From positions 1 through 34,507 of the forward strand of contig JANYDE010000138.1 in the NCBI GenBank assembly GCA_025359915.1: a DNA stretch of 34,507 bases. Reading direction: 5' to 3'. Source of the stretch: Chamaesiphon sp. 336R_metabinner_41. GTDB taxonomy: Bacteria > Cyanobacteriota > Cyanobacteriia > Cyanobacteriales > Chamaesiphonaceae. A program made the position numbers and the translations under genes. Positions 15,375 through 25,620 of the stretch are shown one piece after another (position 1 is the stretch's first letter; each line of letters begins with the position of its first letter). The notes beneath the pieces are model-generated. The model was not told the origin of the DNA. It was given only the letters and a program-made list of their open reading frames with translations, and ran no database searches.

Positions 15375-18300
15375 TTACTCAACACCCTCAATCCGGTCTT
15401 CGACTTCTTGATAGAGGTCGCGCAGCATATCGAGATTCTCATCACTAGTCTCCCAATAACCGCGTCCATTGACTTCCAACAGCGTCGAAACAATCTTACG
15501 AAACGAATTAGGATTGAGATCCATCAACCGCTTACACATTTCCTTATCCTTAATAAACGTGTCATTGGTTTCCTCATAAATCCAATTATCCACCGCTCCG
15601 GCTGTCGCACTCCAACCACTGGTATTTACCAACCGTTTTGAGAGTTCCCGCACGCCTTCATAACCGTGGGAGAGCATTCCCTCATACCATTTGGGATTGA
15701 GTAACTTCGTCCGCGCATCTAAGCGAACAGTCTCGGAGAGGGTGCGAACTTGAGCATTAGCCGTCGTGGTGTCGGCGATGAAGGACGTAGGCGTTTTGCC
15801 ATCTGCCCGCAGGTTGGCGACGATTTTGGTGGGGTCTGAGTCGTAGTAGTGAGATACGTCAGTCAGACTGATTTCGGAGGAATCGAGGTTCTGGAAGGTG
15901 ACATCCGCTGTTTTGAGGGAGGTCTCAAAGATGGTGCGGTTTTGCTCCATCGTGCCAGGATTATCGGCACTGAAGGCGAAGGATTTGCGACCGAGGTACA
16001 TTTCCTGGAGTTCGGCTTCGTTCTCCCAGGTGCCATTTTCTACTGCCAGGTTGATGTTGGAGGAGTAGGAACCAGAGGCATTGGAGAAGACGCGGGTGGC
16101 GGCTTGACGCAGGTTGATTCCCATTTCTTCGGCTTGGACGAGAGCGTGTTTGCGGATGAAGTTCATTTCTAAGGGTTCATCGGCTTCTGCTGCCATTTTC
16201 ACGGCTTGGTCGAGGAGGTTCATCTGGTTGATGAATAGGTCGCGGAAGACACCGGAACAGTTGATCACTACATCGATGCGGGGACGACCAAGTTCTTCGA
16301 GGGAGATCATTTGGAGTTTGTTAATCCGTCCGAGCGCGTCGGGGACGGGTTTTACGCCAACCATCCACATGATTTGGGCGAGGGATTCGCCGTAGGTTTT
16401 GATGTTGTCTGTACCCCAGAGGACGCAAGCGATCGTTTCGGGATATTGACCGTTATTATCGCGCATTTGTCGATCGAGTAACCGATCCACGACCACTTTA
16501 GCTGATTTAACTGCGGCTTCAGTCGGGATAGATTGCGGATCTAAGGCGTGCATGTTCTTACCTGTGGGTAAGACATCGGGGTTGCGAATTGGGTCGCCAC
16601 CTGGCCCTGGGAGGATGTATTCACCGCCTAATCCTTGGAGGAGTGCGCCGAGTTCATTGTCGGCGCAGACTTGGGTGAGGCAGAATTCGAGGTAGTCGAA
16701 GAGGGTTTTGATTTCTTCGAGGTTGACGTTTTTGTAGCCAGAAGCGTAGAGAGATTCGACCCAGGCTGCTTTTTTACCGAGGTTAAAGATGTTTAGTTTG
16801 GCGACAAAGGAGACTCGTCCTTCTTCGTTTACTTGGGATTTAACCATCGCGGCGACGGCTTCGCGAATTGCCATCGTCAGATCTTGTAAGAGTTGGACAT
16901 CTTCGAGGATGCCACGATCGTTACTTTGATACACTTGGTCTAGGTCGCGTCCTAGACTTTCGGCGATGATCCGAGGTAAGCCTTTGATCCCTTCTTCTTC
17001 CCGATCGAGTGATGCTATATTTACTAGCGTGGCGACTGCTTCTTCGGCGGTTGGTGGTTTGCCCACTACATGCAAGCCGCAAGGGAGGAGGCGGGATTCG
17101 ATTTCCATCAGGCGGCTGTAGACTGCGCCGATGATATTATCCCGTTCTTCGAGGCTGATTGTGCCTGCATCGATTTCGGGGATATTGATGTCTTTGTCGA
17201 GGTTGCAAATCCGCGCTTTGTCCATAATCGTGTTGGCGATTTGGACTCCGCGTCCGTTTTCCCGTAGGGCTTGGTAGGAGCCGACGAGTTCGCCGAGTTC
17301 TTGTAAGCCTTTATATAACCCTGCGTTTTCGGCGGGTGGGGTGAGGTAGGAGATGGTTTCGGCGTAGGAACGACGTTTGGCGATGGTGGCTTCGCTGGGA
17401 TTATTGGCGGCGTAGTAGTAGAGGTTAGGGATGTTGCCGATTAAGCTGTCGGGGAAGCAGTCGTTGGACATCCCCATTTGCTTACCAGGCATAAATTCTA
17501 GGGAGCCGTGGGTACCGAAGTGGAGGACTGCATCTGCTTCCCACACTTTTTCGAGGTAGGTGTAGTAGGCGGCAAAACCGTGGTGGGGACTGGCGGAACG
17601 GGAGAATAGTAACCGCATCGGGTCGCCTTCGTAGCCGAATGTGGGCTGAACGCCGATGAAGATATTTCCGAAATGTTTGCCGTAAATGACTAGATTTTGA
17701 CCATCACTATTGAGATTACCTGGAGGTGGTCCCCAGCTTTCGTGCAGTTTCTCAGAATAAGGCGTGAGTTTTTCATACTCATCGACAGGCATTCGATAGG
17801 CGACGTTCAGTTCGGGGCTATTATATTGCGCCTGGACATCGTGAATGACTGCTTCGAGTAATGCTTGCGGTGATTCTGGTAAATCTTGGACATCGTAGCC
17901 ATTGTCCCGCATCGATTTGAGGACTTCGTAGATCGAACCAAATACGTCTAAATATGCGGCGGTGCCAACGTTCCCTTTATCAGGGGGGAAACTGAAAACA
18001 GTAATTGCGACCTTTTTCGTAATTTTTGGCTTGCGGCGGAGGTTTGCCCACTTCATTGCCCGTCCGGCGATTGCTTCGATTCGATCTTGTAAGGCGATCG
18101 CCCGTCCCGTAGAACCATCACGACCTGATAAAATGATCGGTTCGATCGCACCGTCTAATTCAGGAATTGCTACTTGTAAAGCGACCTGAATCGGGTGTAA
18201 ACCTAAATCGCTGTCTTCCCACTCTTCGGTTGTTTGGAAGACTAAAGGTAACGCCACCATGTAGGGACGATTCAACCGTTTTAGCACGTCAATTGCTTTA

Positions 18301-19379
18301 GGATGATCCTGTCGGGCCGGGCCACCAACTAGGGCAAATCCGGTCAGGGACACCACTGCATCGACGATCGCGTTAGTTTTGTCGATCGGGTCAAAGAAGT
18401 AGGCTTCCAGAGGCTTGGAGAAGTCCAAACCACTGGCAAACATCGGGATCACTCGCGCACCCATCGATTCAAATTCTTGCAGTACTGCTACATAATGCGC
18501 CGCATCGCCAGTGACGATGTGAGTCCGTTGCAATACTAGTCCGATACACGGAGCTAACGGATCTTTATGATCGTCCGAGATATCGCGGCGGCTATTGTAC
18601 CAGTTCAGATATTCTTTGACATCCTCAAACATCTGCGGAGCCATTGGGTGCCAAATTCCCATATCTGGGAAAGTGACTGGATCTTGATACTTAATTTCGC
18701 CAGCCGAAGCCGTCGAGTTCAGCGTATCATCTTCCTTCAACACATATCGATCGGCTAACATCAGCAAGAAGTTTTCCAGATTCTCCGGCGTACCACCGAG
18801 CCAATACTGGAAACTTAACATAAAGTTTCGGGCATCCTGAGCCTTCTCGATCGGCAAATACTTAAGAATATTCGGCAGCGTATTTAATAACTTCAGCATT
18901 CCATCTTGGAAGCTACCCGCGCCAGCATTAGCTTTGCGCTTCTTCATAAACTCGCCAATCGCACTCTTGGATTGTCCCAATTGCGCCAGCGAGAAACTCC
19001 CCATCTTGCTCAACCGCATCACCGCAGGCATCGACGGAAACACCACCGCCACATCCAAATTATCCCGATATGGCTCCACCGCAGCGACGACTTTTTCAGC
19101 TAAATCTTCAATAAAAATCAGTGAAGCGATGAAGATATTCGCAGTTTGGATCTCGCGCTGCAAGCCAGCATAATTCTCAGGATCGCGTAGTTCCTCTAAG
19201 AGATAGCCACTAATTTCGATCGCAACTTTGGGATTATGGTCGTTAATGGCGTTCACAGCCGCAGAAATTGAACTCTGATACTGTGGCTCTAATACGACAT
19301 AGACCACCTTTAATAACTGTCTACCCCGCACATCAGCAGGAGTTATATGTCTAATGGTGGACTTGACGTTAGTGAACAT
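15375..19379 (-). CDS. chlH: Magnesium chelatase subunit H
   Basis: A 1334-residue ChlH, full length for the family. It binds protoporphyrin IX and, with the ChlI/ChlD ATPase, inserts Mg2+, the first step committed to chlorophyll. The N-terminal section (about 1-180) matches the DUF3479-type head, followed by the CobN/Mg-chelatase domain. That domain contains the conserved segments [15 protein letters not shown] (about residue 625-640) and [16 protein letters not shown]. The start ATG at 19377-19379 has AGGAG 7 bases upstream (19387-19391). chlI and chlD are not in the window. A HIT gene diverges upstream, and the pigment gene bciB lies just beyond it. A 5'-truncated paralogue sits 9 kb away (6309-8588). 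Confidence 0.97.
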   Translation of the reverse strand: MFTNVKSTIRHITPADVRGRQLLKVVYVVLEPQYQSSISAAVNAINDHNPKVAIEISGYLLEELRDPENYAGLQREIQTANIFIASLIFIEDLAEKVVAAVEPYRDNLDVAVVFPSMPAVMRLSKMGSFSLAQLGQSKSAIGEFMKKRKANAGAGSFQDGMLKLLNTLPNILKYLPIEKAQDARNFMLSFQYWLGGTPENLENFLLMLADRYVLKEDDTLNSTASAGEIKYQDPVTFPDMGIWHPMAPQMFEDVKEYLNWYNSRRDISDDHKDPLAPCIGLVLQRTHIVTGDAAHYVAVLQEFESMGARVIPMFASGLDFSKPLEAYFFDPIDKTNAIVDAVVSLTGFALVGGPARQDHPKAIDVLKRLNRPYMVALPLVFQTTEEWEDSDLGLHPIQVALQVAIPELDGAIEPIILSGRDGSTGRAIALQDRIEAIAGRAMKWANLRRKPKITKKVAITVFSFPPDKGNVGTAAYLDVFGSIYEVLKSMRDNGYDVQDLPESPQALLEAVIHDVQAQYNSPELNVAYRMPVDEYEKLTPYSEKLHESWGPPPGNLNSDGQNLVIYGKHFGNIFIGVQPTFGYEGDPMRLLFSRSASPHHGFAAYYTYLEKVWEADAVLHFGTHGSLEFMPGKQMGMSNDCFPDSLIGNIPNLYYYAANNPSEATIAKRRSYAETISYLTPPAENAGLYKGLQELGELVGSYQALRENGRGVQIANTIMDKARICNLDKDINIPEIDAGTISLEERDNIIGAVYSRLMEIESRLLPCGLHVVGKPPTAEEAVATLVNIASLDREEEGIKGLPRIIAESLGRDLDQVYQSNDRGILEDVQLLQDLTMAIREAVAAMVKSQVNEEGRVSFVAKLNIFNLGKKAAWVESLYASGYKNVNLEEIKTLFDYLEFCLTQVCADNELGALLQGLGGEYILPGPGGDPIRNPDVLPTGKNMHALDPQSIPTEAAVKSAKVVVDRLLDRQMRDNNGQYPETIACVLWGTDNIKTYGESLAQIMWMVGVKPVPDALGRINKLQMISLEELGRPRIDVVINCSGVFRDLFINQMNLLDQAVKMAAEADEPLEMNFIRKHALVQAEEMGINLRQAATRVFSNASGSYSSNINLAVENGTWENEAELQEMYLGRKSFAFSADNPGTMEQNRTIFETSLKTADVTFQNLDSSEISLTDVSHYYDSDPTKIVANLRADGKTPTSFIADTTTANAQVRTLSETVRLDARTKLLNPKWYEGMLSHGYEGVRELSKRLVNTSGWSATAGAVDNWIYEETNDTFIKDKEMCKRLMDLNPNSFRKIVSTLLEVNGRGYWETSDENLDMLRDLYQEVEDRIEGVE

Positions 19380-20165
<786 letters not shown>

Positions 20166-20184
20166 TTTGATAATTGATAATTAA

Positions 20185-21378
20185 TTATTCTGGTAGCTTA
20201 TATTTAGAGACAATTTTTTTGGCAAATTCTGGAACATGTTGTTCTAATTTTCCAGGATAATTGCGTTTGGTAAATAGATAGTTGCGGGTGAAGTGAGAAT
20301 CGATCGAGAATCGCGCGTATTCCAACCCTTTAGGGCCGATTTTATCGATGACTACGCCCATGATTTTAGCTACCCACATTGGTAAGGTAACGGCTTTGTC
20401 GTAGGCGGGAATGCTTTGTTGAACGGCGGCAGTTCGATCGCCTTTAGACATCACAGCTTGAGTTTCGATCTCATTATTTACTAAGTCTAGCATCTGTTGA
20501 CCGCGATCGTTTCTGACGACGATCCATTGCCAGCCAAAGGGTGCGCCCATATAACCGACAACTAAATCGGCGAGAGAATTTACATAGTCAAAACAACTTA
20601 AACAGGAGGGGGCGAATACGTCTTTTAATTCTTTGGTATTTAGTCCGAAGAAGGGTACTAATTCGGTCGAACCATCTTCATGTTTGAAGTGGACATTAAA
20701 GTCCTGCATGAATTCATAATAAACTACCGTTGATGGCGATCGACTGGTGGTGTCTAAGAATTTTTGCAATCCGGCGCGGGTGACGTTATCTGTACAGGGT
20801 GTACCGAGGACATACAGTTTTTCTAAGCCTAATTCTTTTTCGACAGCTCTTAAGGCTTGAATTTGACAACCGACACCGATAACTAGTAGTTTCTTTAAGC
20901 CTGATTCGGCGATTTGTTCGAGGATGGAGAGGTTGGGAGAGAGGGTGGGTTTATTTACCTTAGCCGCGAGAATTTCCTCCCTAGTGCGGGCAATTATCGG
21001 CATTGGTTGGAATCGATCTTCGGGGGTGTTTTGGACGCAGACAACGCCTTCTACTAGCCCCTGCTCTAACATTTCGATGGCGATGGTGCTGACGATTCCC
21101 GTCCATTGTGCGCCAGGGATTGGTTCAATTTTTCGCGCCGCCATCATCTGCTGATGTACGCCAAAGTATAAGTCATCTTCTTTGTCTAAATCCCGACTGC
21201 GCCCGTGGGTTTGAGTTTCCAGCATGGGTATCTGCTGGTTGAGGAAAGCGCAAGCTGTTTTGACGTAGTGGACAAAATGGGTGTCGCACAATCCACATTC
21301 GCTACAGAGTTCCTTGGCTGGTTTGACGCTGTTTGGTTTGAGGGCTTTGGCTTTGATGTGTTTGGGCGCAGCAGTCAT
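20185..21378 (-). CDS. bciB: 3,8-divinyl (proto)chlorophyllide a 8-vinyl reductase, ferredoxin type (BciB)
   Basis: A 397-residue protein of the coenzyme F420 hydrogenase beta-subunit family. The N-terminal cluster-binding cysteines ECGLCDTHF lie at about residues 24-35 (Cys25, Cys28, Cys31), with Cys43 next, and a further pair occurs in PSCLSCFDYVN. These would bind Fe-S clusters, with FAD bound by the C-terminal domain. In cyanobacteria the slr1923 type catalyses reduction of the 8-vinyl group with ferredoxin. The related plant enzyme HCAR acts on hydroxymethyl chlorophyll, so that is the alternative. Position near chlH supports the chlorophyll role. It starts at ATG 21376-21378, with a C/T-rich leader and no Shine-Dalgarno sequence. 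Confidence 0.88.
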   Translation of the reverse strand: MTAAPKHIKAKALKPNSVKPAKELCSECGLCDTHFVHYVKTACAFLNQQIPMLETQTHGRSRDLDKEDDLYFGVHQQMMAARKIEPIPGAQWTGIVSTIAIEMLEQGLVEGVVCVQNTPEDRFQPMPIIARTREEILAAKVNKPTLSPNLSILEQIAESGLKKLLVIGVGCQIQALRAVEKELGLEKLYVLGTPCTDNVTRAGLQKFLDTTSRSPSTVVYYEFMQDFNVHFKHEDGSTELVPFFGLNTKELKDVFAPSCLSCFDYVNSLADLVVGYMGAPFGWQWIVVRNDRGQQMLDLVNNEIETQAVMSKGDRTAAVQQSIPAYDKAVTLPMWVAKIMGVVIDKIGPKGLEYARFSIDSHFTRNYLFTKRNYPGKLEQHVPEFAKKIVSKYKLPE

Positions 21379-21381
21379 GAT

Positions 21382-21434
21382 GGGAGTTGGGAGGGGGGAG
21401 GGGGGAGATGGGGAGATGGGGGCGATGGGGAGAT
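21382..21434 (+). repeat. G-run tract with quadruplex potential before bciB
   Basis: At least seven runs of three to six G separated by one to five bases, with a repeated GGGGAGAT unit. It begins 4 bases upstream of the bciB start. On the bciB mRNA it would be a C/T-rich leader. Such GGGGA-type heptads are common short tandem repeats in cyanobacterial intergenic DNA. Confidence 0.7.
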
Positions 21435-21560
21435 GATTATTTTAGCTTAGTCGATTTTTGATTGGGAATTCTCGATCGTTATTTAATGTTGCTAATTTGG
21501 AGATGGTGTTTTATTAAACCGCAGAGGCGCAGAGGACGCAGAGGAAGAAAGGAGATGAAA

Positions 21561-21587
21561 ATTACTCATTACTCATTACTCATTACT
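21561..21587. repeat. Short tandem heptamer repeat (ATTACTC)
   Basis: Three full copies plus most of a fourth of ATTACTC (21561, 21568, 21575, 21582). The last copy includes the stop codon of the uracil-DNA glycosylase gene (21583-21585). Just upstream, CGCAGAGG-like units repeat (about 21522-21546). These match the short tandemly repeated repetitive type known in cyanobacteria. Confidence 0.7.
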
Positions 21588-22272
21588 TAACCGCACTTTC
21601 ATCTAATTTAGCCCTAACTGCTTGAATATCTTGCCACATTAACCATTTAGGTTTGCCGACATTTGGTTCGGGGTTGCGGAGGAGATATGCGGGGTGAAAA
21701 ATTGGCATACAGGATCTTCCTTCCCATTCAATCCAGGTACCCCGAATTTTACTGATGGCTTCTTTTTTACCTGTGATTGCTTTAACTGCTGTTGCTCCAG
21801 TTAATAAGATTATTTTCGGATTTACTAGGCGAATTTGTTCGAGTAAATATGGTTTACAAGCAGCTACTTCGGCGGAGGTGGGAACGCGATTTTCGGGAGG
21901 GCGACAACGGACGACGTTACAGATATAAATATCTTTTTCAATTGTTAGTTTAACAGATGCCAGGATTTTTTCGAGCAGTTGACCGGAACGTCCGACGAAG
22001 GGTAATCCTTGTTCATCTTCGTTTTGACCTGGGCCTTCACCTATAATCATAATTGGTGCTTGTTCGTTACCTCTACCGACGACTGCGTTGGTACGTGTTT
22101 TTCCGAGTTCGCACCGTTGGCAAATCTGACAATGTGTGGCGAGTTGGGCGATACTATTGTACGTACCTGGGGGAATGGGGATACTATTAAGTGTGGGGAT
22201 TAGATCGAAGTTACTTGTTATTGATTCGGTTGTAGTTTGACCAAAAATATTTAATTGTGATTCTAATGACAT
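21583..22272 (-). CDS. Uracil-DNA glycosylase family 4 (Fe-S cluster type)
   Basis: 229 residues. Removes uracil from DNA in base-excision repair. The signature segments are present: CQICQRCELGKTR at about 48-60 (Cys48, Cys51, Cys54 for the 4Fe-4S cluster, two being true ligands), GEGPGQNEDEQGLPFVG at about 78-94 (motif A, catalytic and pyrimidine pocket), CRPPENRVP with a further Cys, and HPAYLLRN at about 195-202 (motif B). Residues 1-40 are an unstructured leader. It is a complete gene. The stop codon lies within the ATTACTC tandem repeat. The glucokinase gene upstream is separated by 38 bases. Confidence 0.95.
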   Translation of the reverse strand: MSLESQLNIFGQTTTESITSNFDLIPTLNSIPIPPGTYNSIAQLATHCQICQRCELGKTRTNAVVGRGNEQAPIMIIGEGPGQNEDEQGLPFVGRSGQLLEKILASVKLTIEKDIYICNVVRCRPPENRVPTSAEVAACKPYLLEQIRLVNPKIILLTGATAVKAITGKKEAISKIRGTWIEWEGRSCMPIFHPAYLLRNPEPNVGKPKWLMWQDIQAVRAKLDESAVK

Positions 22273-22310
22273 GCGGTTTTAGTTGAAAATTGAAAGTTAA
22301 AAGTTGAAAG

Positions 22311-23207
22311 TTATTTTTTGCGTTTGAGCATTTCCCAGGCTAATTTTGCTGCGCCGGTGATGCCTGCTTGATTACCTAGTTGGGCTGCGATTAGTTTGAA
22401 TTTGGGGCGGGATGTTTCCATGACTCGGCGTTCGATTTCGCGTTGGGCGGCGGGGAGAAAATATTTGGCACTAGCACTAATTCCGCCGCCGATAATTGCG
22501 ACTTCGGGGGTGAGAATATAAATAATACTGGTTAAACCGATGCCTAAATTTCGACCGTAATTATCCCAAAATTCTAACGCGGATCGATCGCCTGTTGCTG
22601 CTAATTCGCCCATTTGTTGGGGTTCTTTTCCGGTGATGCGGCGAATTGCTTGTCCTGATAGAAACTGTTCGAGAGAGCCATTGTTACCGCTTTTGCAAGG
22701 ATGTCCATCGGGATCGAATGATATCAATCCCAATTCTCCCGCACTTCCAGTATGTCCGGTAAATAATTCACCGTTGATAAATACCGCGCCACCGACTCCG
22801 GTACCTAAGGTGAGTAAGATGGAATTGCGATAGTTACGCCCTGCGCCGAGCCAATTTTCCCCCAATCCGGCGCAGTTACCATCATTCCCGACAATCGCGG
22901 GAATTCCGGTGCGGGATTGAATTAGTGTCGCTACGGGGATATCAATCCAACCTTCGAGATTGATTGCAATTTTGGCGACTCTTCCCGTAATATCGGCGGG
23001 GCCTGGTGTGCCAATCCCGATCGCGCTAACATTAACTAAACTGGGGGCTAATTTGTCGATCGCATAGACCATCATATCAATTACATCATCGGGATATGCT
23101 GGATGGGGTGTAGGTACTGTCAATGACTGAAGACAATTCCCATCCTCAGTAAATCGCCCCAATTTAATCGCCGTACCACCCAAATCGATCCCGATTACTT
23201 CCGTCAT
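22311..23207 (-). CDS. ROK-family glucokinase-like sugar kinase
   Basis: 298 residues. Phosphorylates glucose or a related sugar using ATP or polyphosphate. Phosphate-1 motif IGIDLGGTAIKLG (about 5-17), GTGVGGAVFINGE (about 134-146) and IIGGGISAS near 240 fit ROK kinases. The zinc motif of ROK proteins is degenerate: GELGL replaces GE.GH, and the Cys-rich loop reads HPCKSGNNGS, keeping one Cys and losing two. Zinc-free variants of this loop are, as I recall, common in cyanobacterial glucokinases. It lies between the UDG gene and an oxidoreductase, with 3 bases to the latter, so the two probably form one transcript. Confidence 0.9.
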   Translation of the reverse strand: MTEVIGIDLGGTAIKLGRFTEDGNCLQSLTVPTPHPAYPDDVIDMMVYAIDKLAPSLVNVSAIGIGTPGPADITGRVAKIAINLEGWIDIPVATLIQSRTGIPAIVGNDGNCAGLGENWLGAGRNYRNSILLTLGTGVGGAVFINGELFTGHTGSAGELGLISFDPDGHPCKSGNNGSLEQFLSGQAIRRITGKEPQQMGELAATGDRSALEFWDNYGRNLGIGLTSIIYILTPEVAIIGGGISASAKYFLPAAQREIERRVMETSRPKFKLIAAQLGNQAGITGAAKLAWEMLKRKK

Positions 23208-23210
23208 AGT

Positions 23211-24224
23211 TTAGGTTATGCTTAAATTTAAGATTCGATCGGCTAAAGCCATACCGGATAGATAAGCAGATTCTACCCGATTTCCGCCGCACCAATCACC
23301 ACAGAAATATAGTGGCGCGATCGTTTGAGCTGTAAGGAATCTTTCTGATAAGGGATTTTTAGTAAAAGCATAACCCCAGCGGTGTACCTGAACTAATTCG
23401 GGCGCATGTAAAGTGGGAATAAAAGGAGCTATTTCATCAATCAATTTTTGACCGATAATTGAGAGATCTGGAGCGTCAAAATATTGCTCGGCGAAGGCTG
23501 CGCTGCTCTGGATTACTAGTACTGGTTGCTTTGGCTCGATTTGTTTGGAGCTATCTAAACCAATCCAGGCTAAAGTCGGATGTTCGATACATTGGATTCC
23601 TTGCCAAGGGATGGCTGTGGCTGCGTTTTGGTCGGTTTCTGGATAGACGGCAATTGTGGTAATCGATCGAGTAAACTGGACACTAGCTAATTGCTCGATA
23701 GATTGAGCACCTATTGATTCTCTCGCAATATTCAATGCTTGAGCTGGCGGCGTAGCGATGATTACTTGCGCTGCTGTCAAAGAAAATTCAGGATCTTTCG
23801 TACTGAGCCGCCAACCATTATCGATGGGCGAGATATCAGTAATCAATTTATCGCCAATTATCTCCAAATCTCGCCCTAGATACTTCGCGATGCTAGTCGC
23901 TCCCATTGGTGCGGCGTAATAAGGCGCGGATTTAGTCGGTGACTGTAAAACACCATCCGCAGATAAGCGGTGAATACCATTTGTCCATACCTGCAAAATA
24001 CCTCCAGATACTAGCTCATCAATCCATGCCTGAAATTGACTATCCTTAGCCTGAAGATAGCACACCCCATGATCCGCATGAGTACCAGCTAACCGCCGCG
24101 TCGCCAATCTACCACCCAATCCCCGCGATTTATCAATTAATACAATAGTTTTACCCGCCGCCTGCAACCGTCGAGCACAAGTCAATCCCGCAATCCCCGC
24201 CCCAATCACCGCAACTTCAACCAT
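23211..24224 (-). CDS. FAD-dependent oxidoreductase (renalase / amine-oxidase-like)
   Basis: 337 residues from ATG 24222-24224. A start three codons earlier would need TTG and is less likely. The N-terminus VAVIGAGIAGLTCARRLQAAG is the GxGxxG dinucleotide fold, followed by IDKSRGLGGRLATRR, the GG-doublet of amine-oxidase-type flavoproteins. The C-terminus LYFCGDWCGGNRVESAYLSG is the matching FAD-binding end. The product is a cytosolic flavoprotein with unknown substrate. Renalase-like proteins oxidise dihydropyridine nucleotides, so that is a candidate. Its gene is followed after 3 bases by the sugar kinase gene. Confidence 0.9.
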   Translation of the reverse strand: MVEVAVIGAGIAGLTCARRLQAAGKTIVLIDKSRGLGGRLATRRLAGTHADHGVCYLQAKDSQFQAWIDELVSGGILQVWTNGIHRLSADGVLQSPTKSAPYYAAPMGATSIAKYLGRDLEIIGDKLITDISPIDNGWRLSTKDPEFSLTAAQVIIATPPAQALNIARESIGAQSIEQLASVQFTRSITTIAVYPETDQNAATAIPWQGIQCIEHPTLAWIGLDSSKQIEPKQPVLVIQSSAAFAEQYFDAPDLSIIGQKLIDEIAPFIPTLHAPELVQVHRWGYAFTKNPLSERFLTAQTIAPLYFCGDWCGGNRVESAYLSGMALADRILNLSIT

Positions 24225-24267
24225 AAATCTCAATTTTTACTAGACTAAAATCCCCTCCTCGGAGCGG

Positions 24268-24304
24268 CGGTTTTATTCTGGGGTTCCCCCAGAATAAAAA
24301 ACCG
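24268..24304. repeat. Strong inverted repeat in the gap upstream of the FAD oxidoreductase gene
   Basis: CGGTTTTATTCTGGGG (24268-24283) pairs with CCCCAGAATAAAAaaCCG (24287-24304) apart from two extra A. No T tract follows on the minus strand, so termination after the permease gene (24557) is possible but weak. It may be a separate palindromic repeat. Confidence 0.65.
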
Positions 24305-24384
24305 ACAAGACAGGGGTACCCGTAGGGGGTGGGTAGATCTCGGCAGCACACCAGCACCCTAGAGATGTTGGGTTGCTAGACTTC

Positions 24385-24551
24385 TGCGGAGATGGTGTTA
24401 CCCCCCCAACCCCCCCTTATAAAGGGGGGGCTTTACGCCTTCCCCCTTTTAGGGGAATTGCTTTTCCGGCTCCCTCCCCCTAGGGGAAGGACTTTTCCGG
24501 CTCCCTCCCCTTTCTAAGGGGTAGGGCTGGGGTGGGGTAAAGATCTCCGCA
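24385..24551. repeat. MITE-like element with GC-rich arms (167 bp)
   Basis: TGCGGAGA at 24385-24392 and TCTCCGCA at 24544-24551 are the inverted ends, and GTTACCCC and GGGGTAA sit inside them. A C-run/G-run palindrome near 24413-24430 (CCCCCC..TTATAAAGG..) forms a central hairpin. Two 19-base direct repeats CTTTTCCGGCTCCCTCCCC start at 24461 and 24492. No coding frame exists. It begins 5 bases downstream of the permease stop. Confidence 0.7.
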
Positions 24552-24556
24552 TCAAA

Positions 24557-25459
24557 TCAACGTCTCTCCCTCGGATTTATCAATTCACTCAAACCCTCAC
24601 CCAACAGAGACAACCCCGTCACCATCAAAGTCAAAGCCAAACCTGGAAAGAAAGTCGTCCACCAAATCCCCGTCGAAAGCGCGGGTAAAGCCTGCTTGAG
24701 ATCGTGCCCCCATTCGGCTATTTCATCCGGTAAACCCAAACCCAGAAAACCCAAACCACCCAAGACTAAAATCGCATCCGCCGCATTGAGCGTAAATAGA
24801 ACGGGTACACTTTGCACCACGTTAGCAAATAGATATTTTTTTAAGACATGACTGGTAGATGCACCCAGAGCCTGAGCTGCTTCGACAAACATCTGCGTCT
24901 TCAAACTGGCTGTCTGATTCCGCACCACCCGAAAGTACTGGGGAATGTAAGAAATACTCAAGGCAATCGCCGCATTAAATACACCTTTACCCACAATAAA
25001 CGCTAACGTCACCGATAACAATAATCCTGGTAACGTGTAGATCGTATCCATAATGAATAATAGGACTCGATCGAGATTGCCGCCCAAATAGCCGCTAATC
25101 ATGCCTAATGGCACCCCTATTAGTAAACTCATCAAAGTTGCTAAAATCACCACTTGTAGAGCCGCCTGAGTGCCGAACAGCGTCCGAGCGAACACATCAT
25201 AACCTTCCCGACTCGTACCAAACCAATGTTGCCAAGATGGAGCTTGATTGATGGGATTATAAGGTGGCATCGATGAGCCTAATAAATCTTGCGGATCTTG
25301 GAGGATGCCGATCGATTGTAGCAGTGGGGCGAATAATGCGATCGTTACAAAACTCGTCGTGATCAATAATCCTAGCATTAGTAACTGCGTGGATAGCCGA
25401 TCTTGGCGGTTGCGGAAGAGTTGTTTGACAGAACCAAAAGAAAGTTTACTGACAGCCAT
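24557..25459 (-). CDS. ABC transporter permease, DppC/OppC type
   Basis: 300 residues from ATG 25457-25459, which I prefer to the earlier TTG at 25505-25507. The protein has an N-terminal hydrophobic helix (LLMLGLLITTSFVTIALFAPLL), then the peptide-permease core with about five more helices. The ABC-facing EAA-like loop is EAAQALGASTSHVLKKYLF. The C-terminal segment GLGLPDEIAEWGHDL and the final helix are typical of DppC. It would import peptides or nickel with partner permease, binding protein and ATPases, none of which is adjacent. It is alone in its transcription unit, as is frequent in cyanobacteria. Confidence 0.88.
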   Translation of the reverse strand: MAVSKLSFGSVKQLFRNRQDRLSTQLLMLGLLITTSFVTIALFAPLLQSIGILQDPQDLLGSSMPPYNPINQAPSWQHWFGTSREGYDVFARTLFGTQAALQVVILATLMSLLIGVPLGMISGYLGGNLDRVLLFIMDTIYTLPGLLLSVTLAFIVGKGVFNAAIALSISYIPQYFRVVRNQTASLKTQMFVEAAQALGASTSHVLKKYLFANVVQSVPVLFTLNAADAILVLGGLGFLGLGLPDEIAEWGHDLKQALPALSTGIWWTTFFPGLALTLMVTGLSLLGEGLSELINPRERR

Positions 25460-25558
25460 GAGCAGATTTGGAGCGATCGGGAAAAGGGTGTCCCTACTAT
25501 AGATCAATCGGTGTCATTTCGCACTCTTCTGGTAGGTAAATCACTAGGAAAACTCAGC

Positions 25559-25564
25559 TATAAT
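25559..25564 (+). promoter_or_regulatory. Possible -10 box (TATAAT) of the phytochrome gene
   Basis: A perfect TATAAT 56 bases before the phytochrome start. No good -35 hexamer is found 16-18 bases upstream, so activator-dependent initiation or chance is possible. The ribosome-binding site GAGG (about 25611-25614) is clear. Confidence 0.4.
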
Positions 25565-25620
25565 GCTAAGTCAATAGTGGTGCAATTCTTGATTGAAAAC
25601 GCTACGCAAATGAGGCAATT

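Noticed and set aside
16114-16395. Antisense frames inside chlH
   Set aside because: Also present in the truncated copy, but explained by codon bias of a long gene on the other strand.
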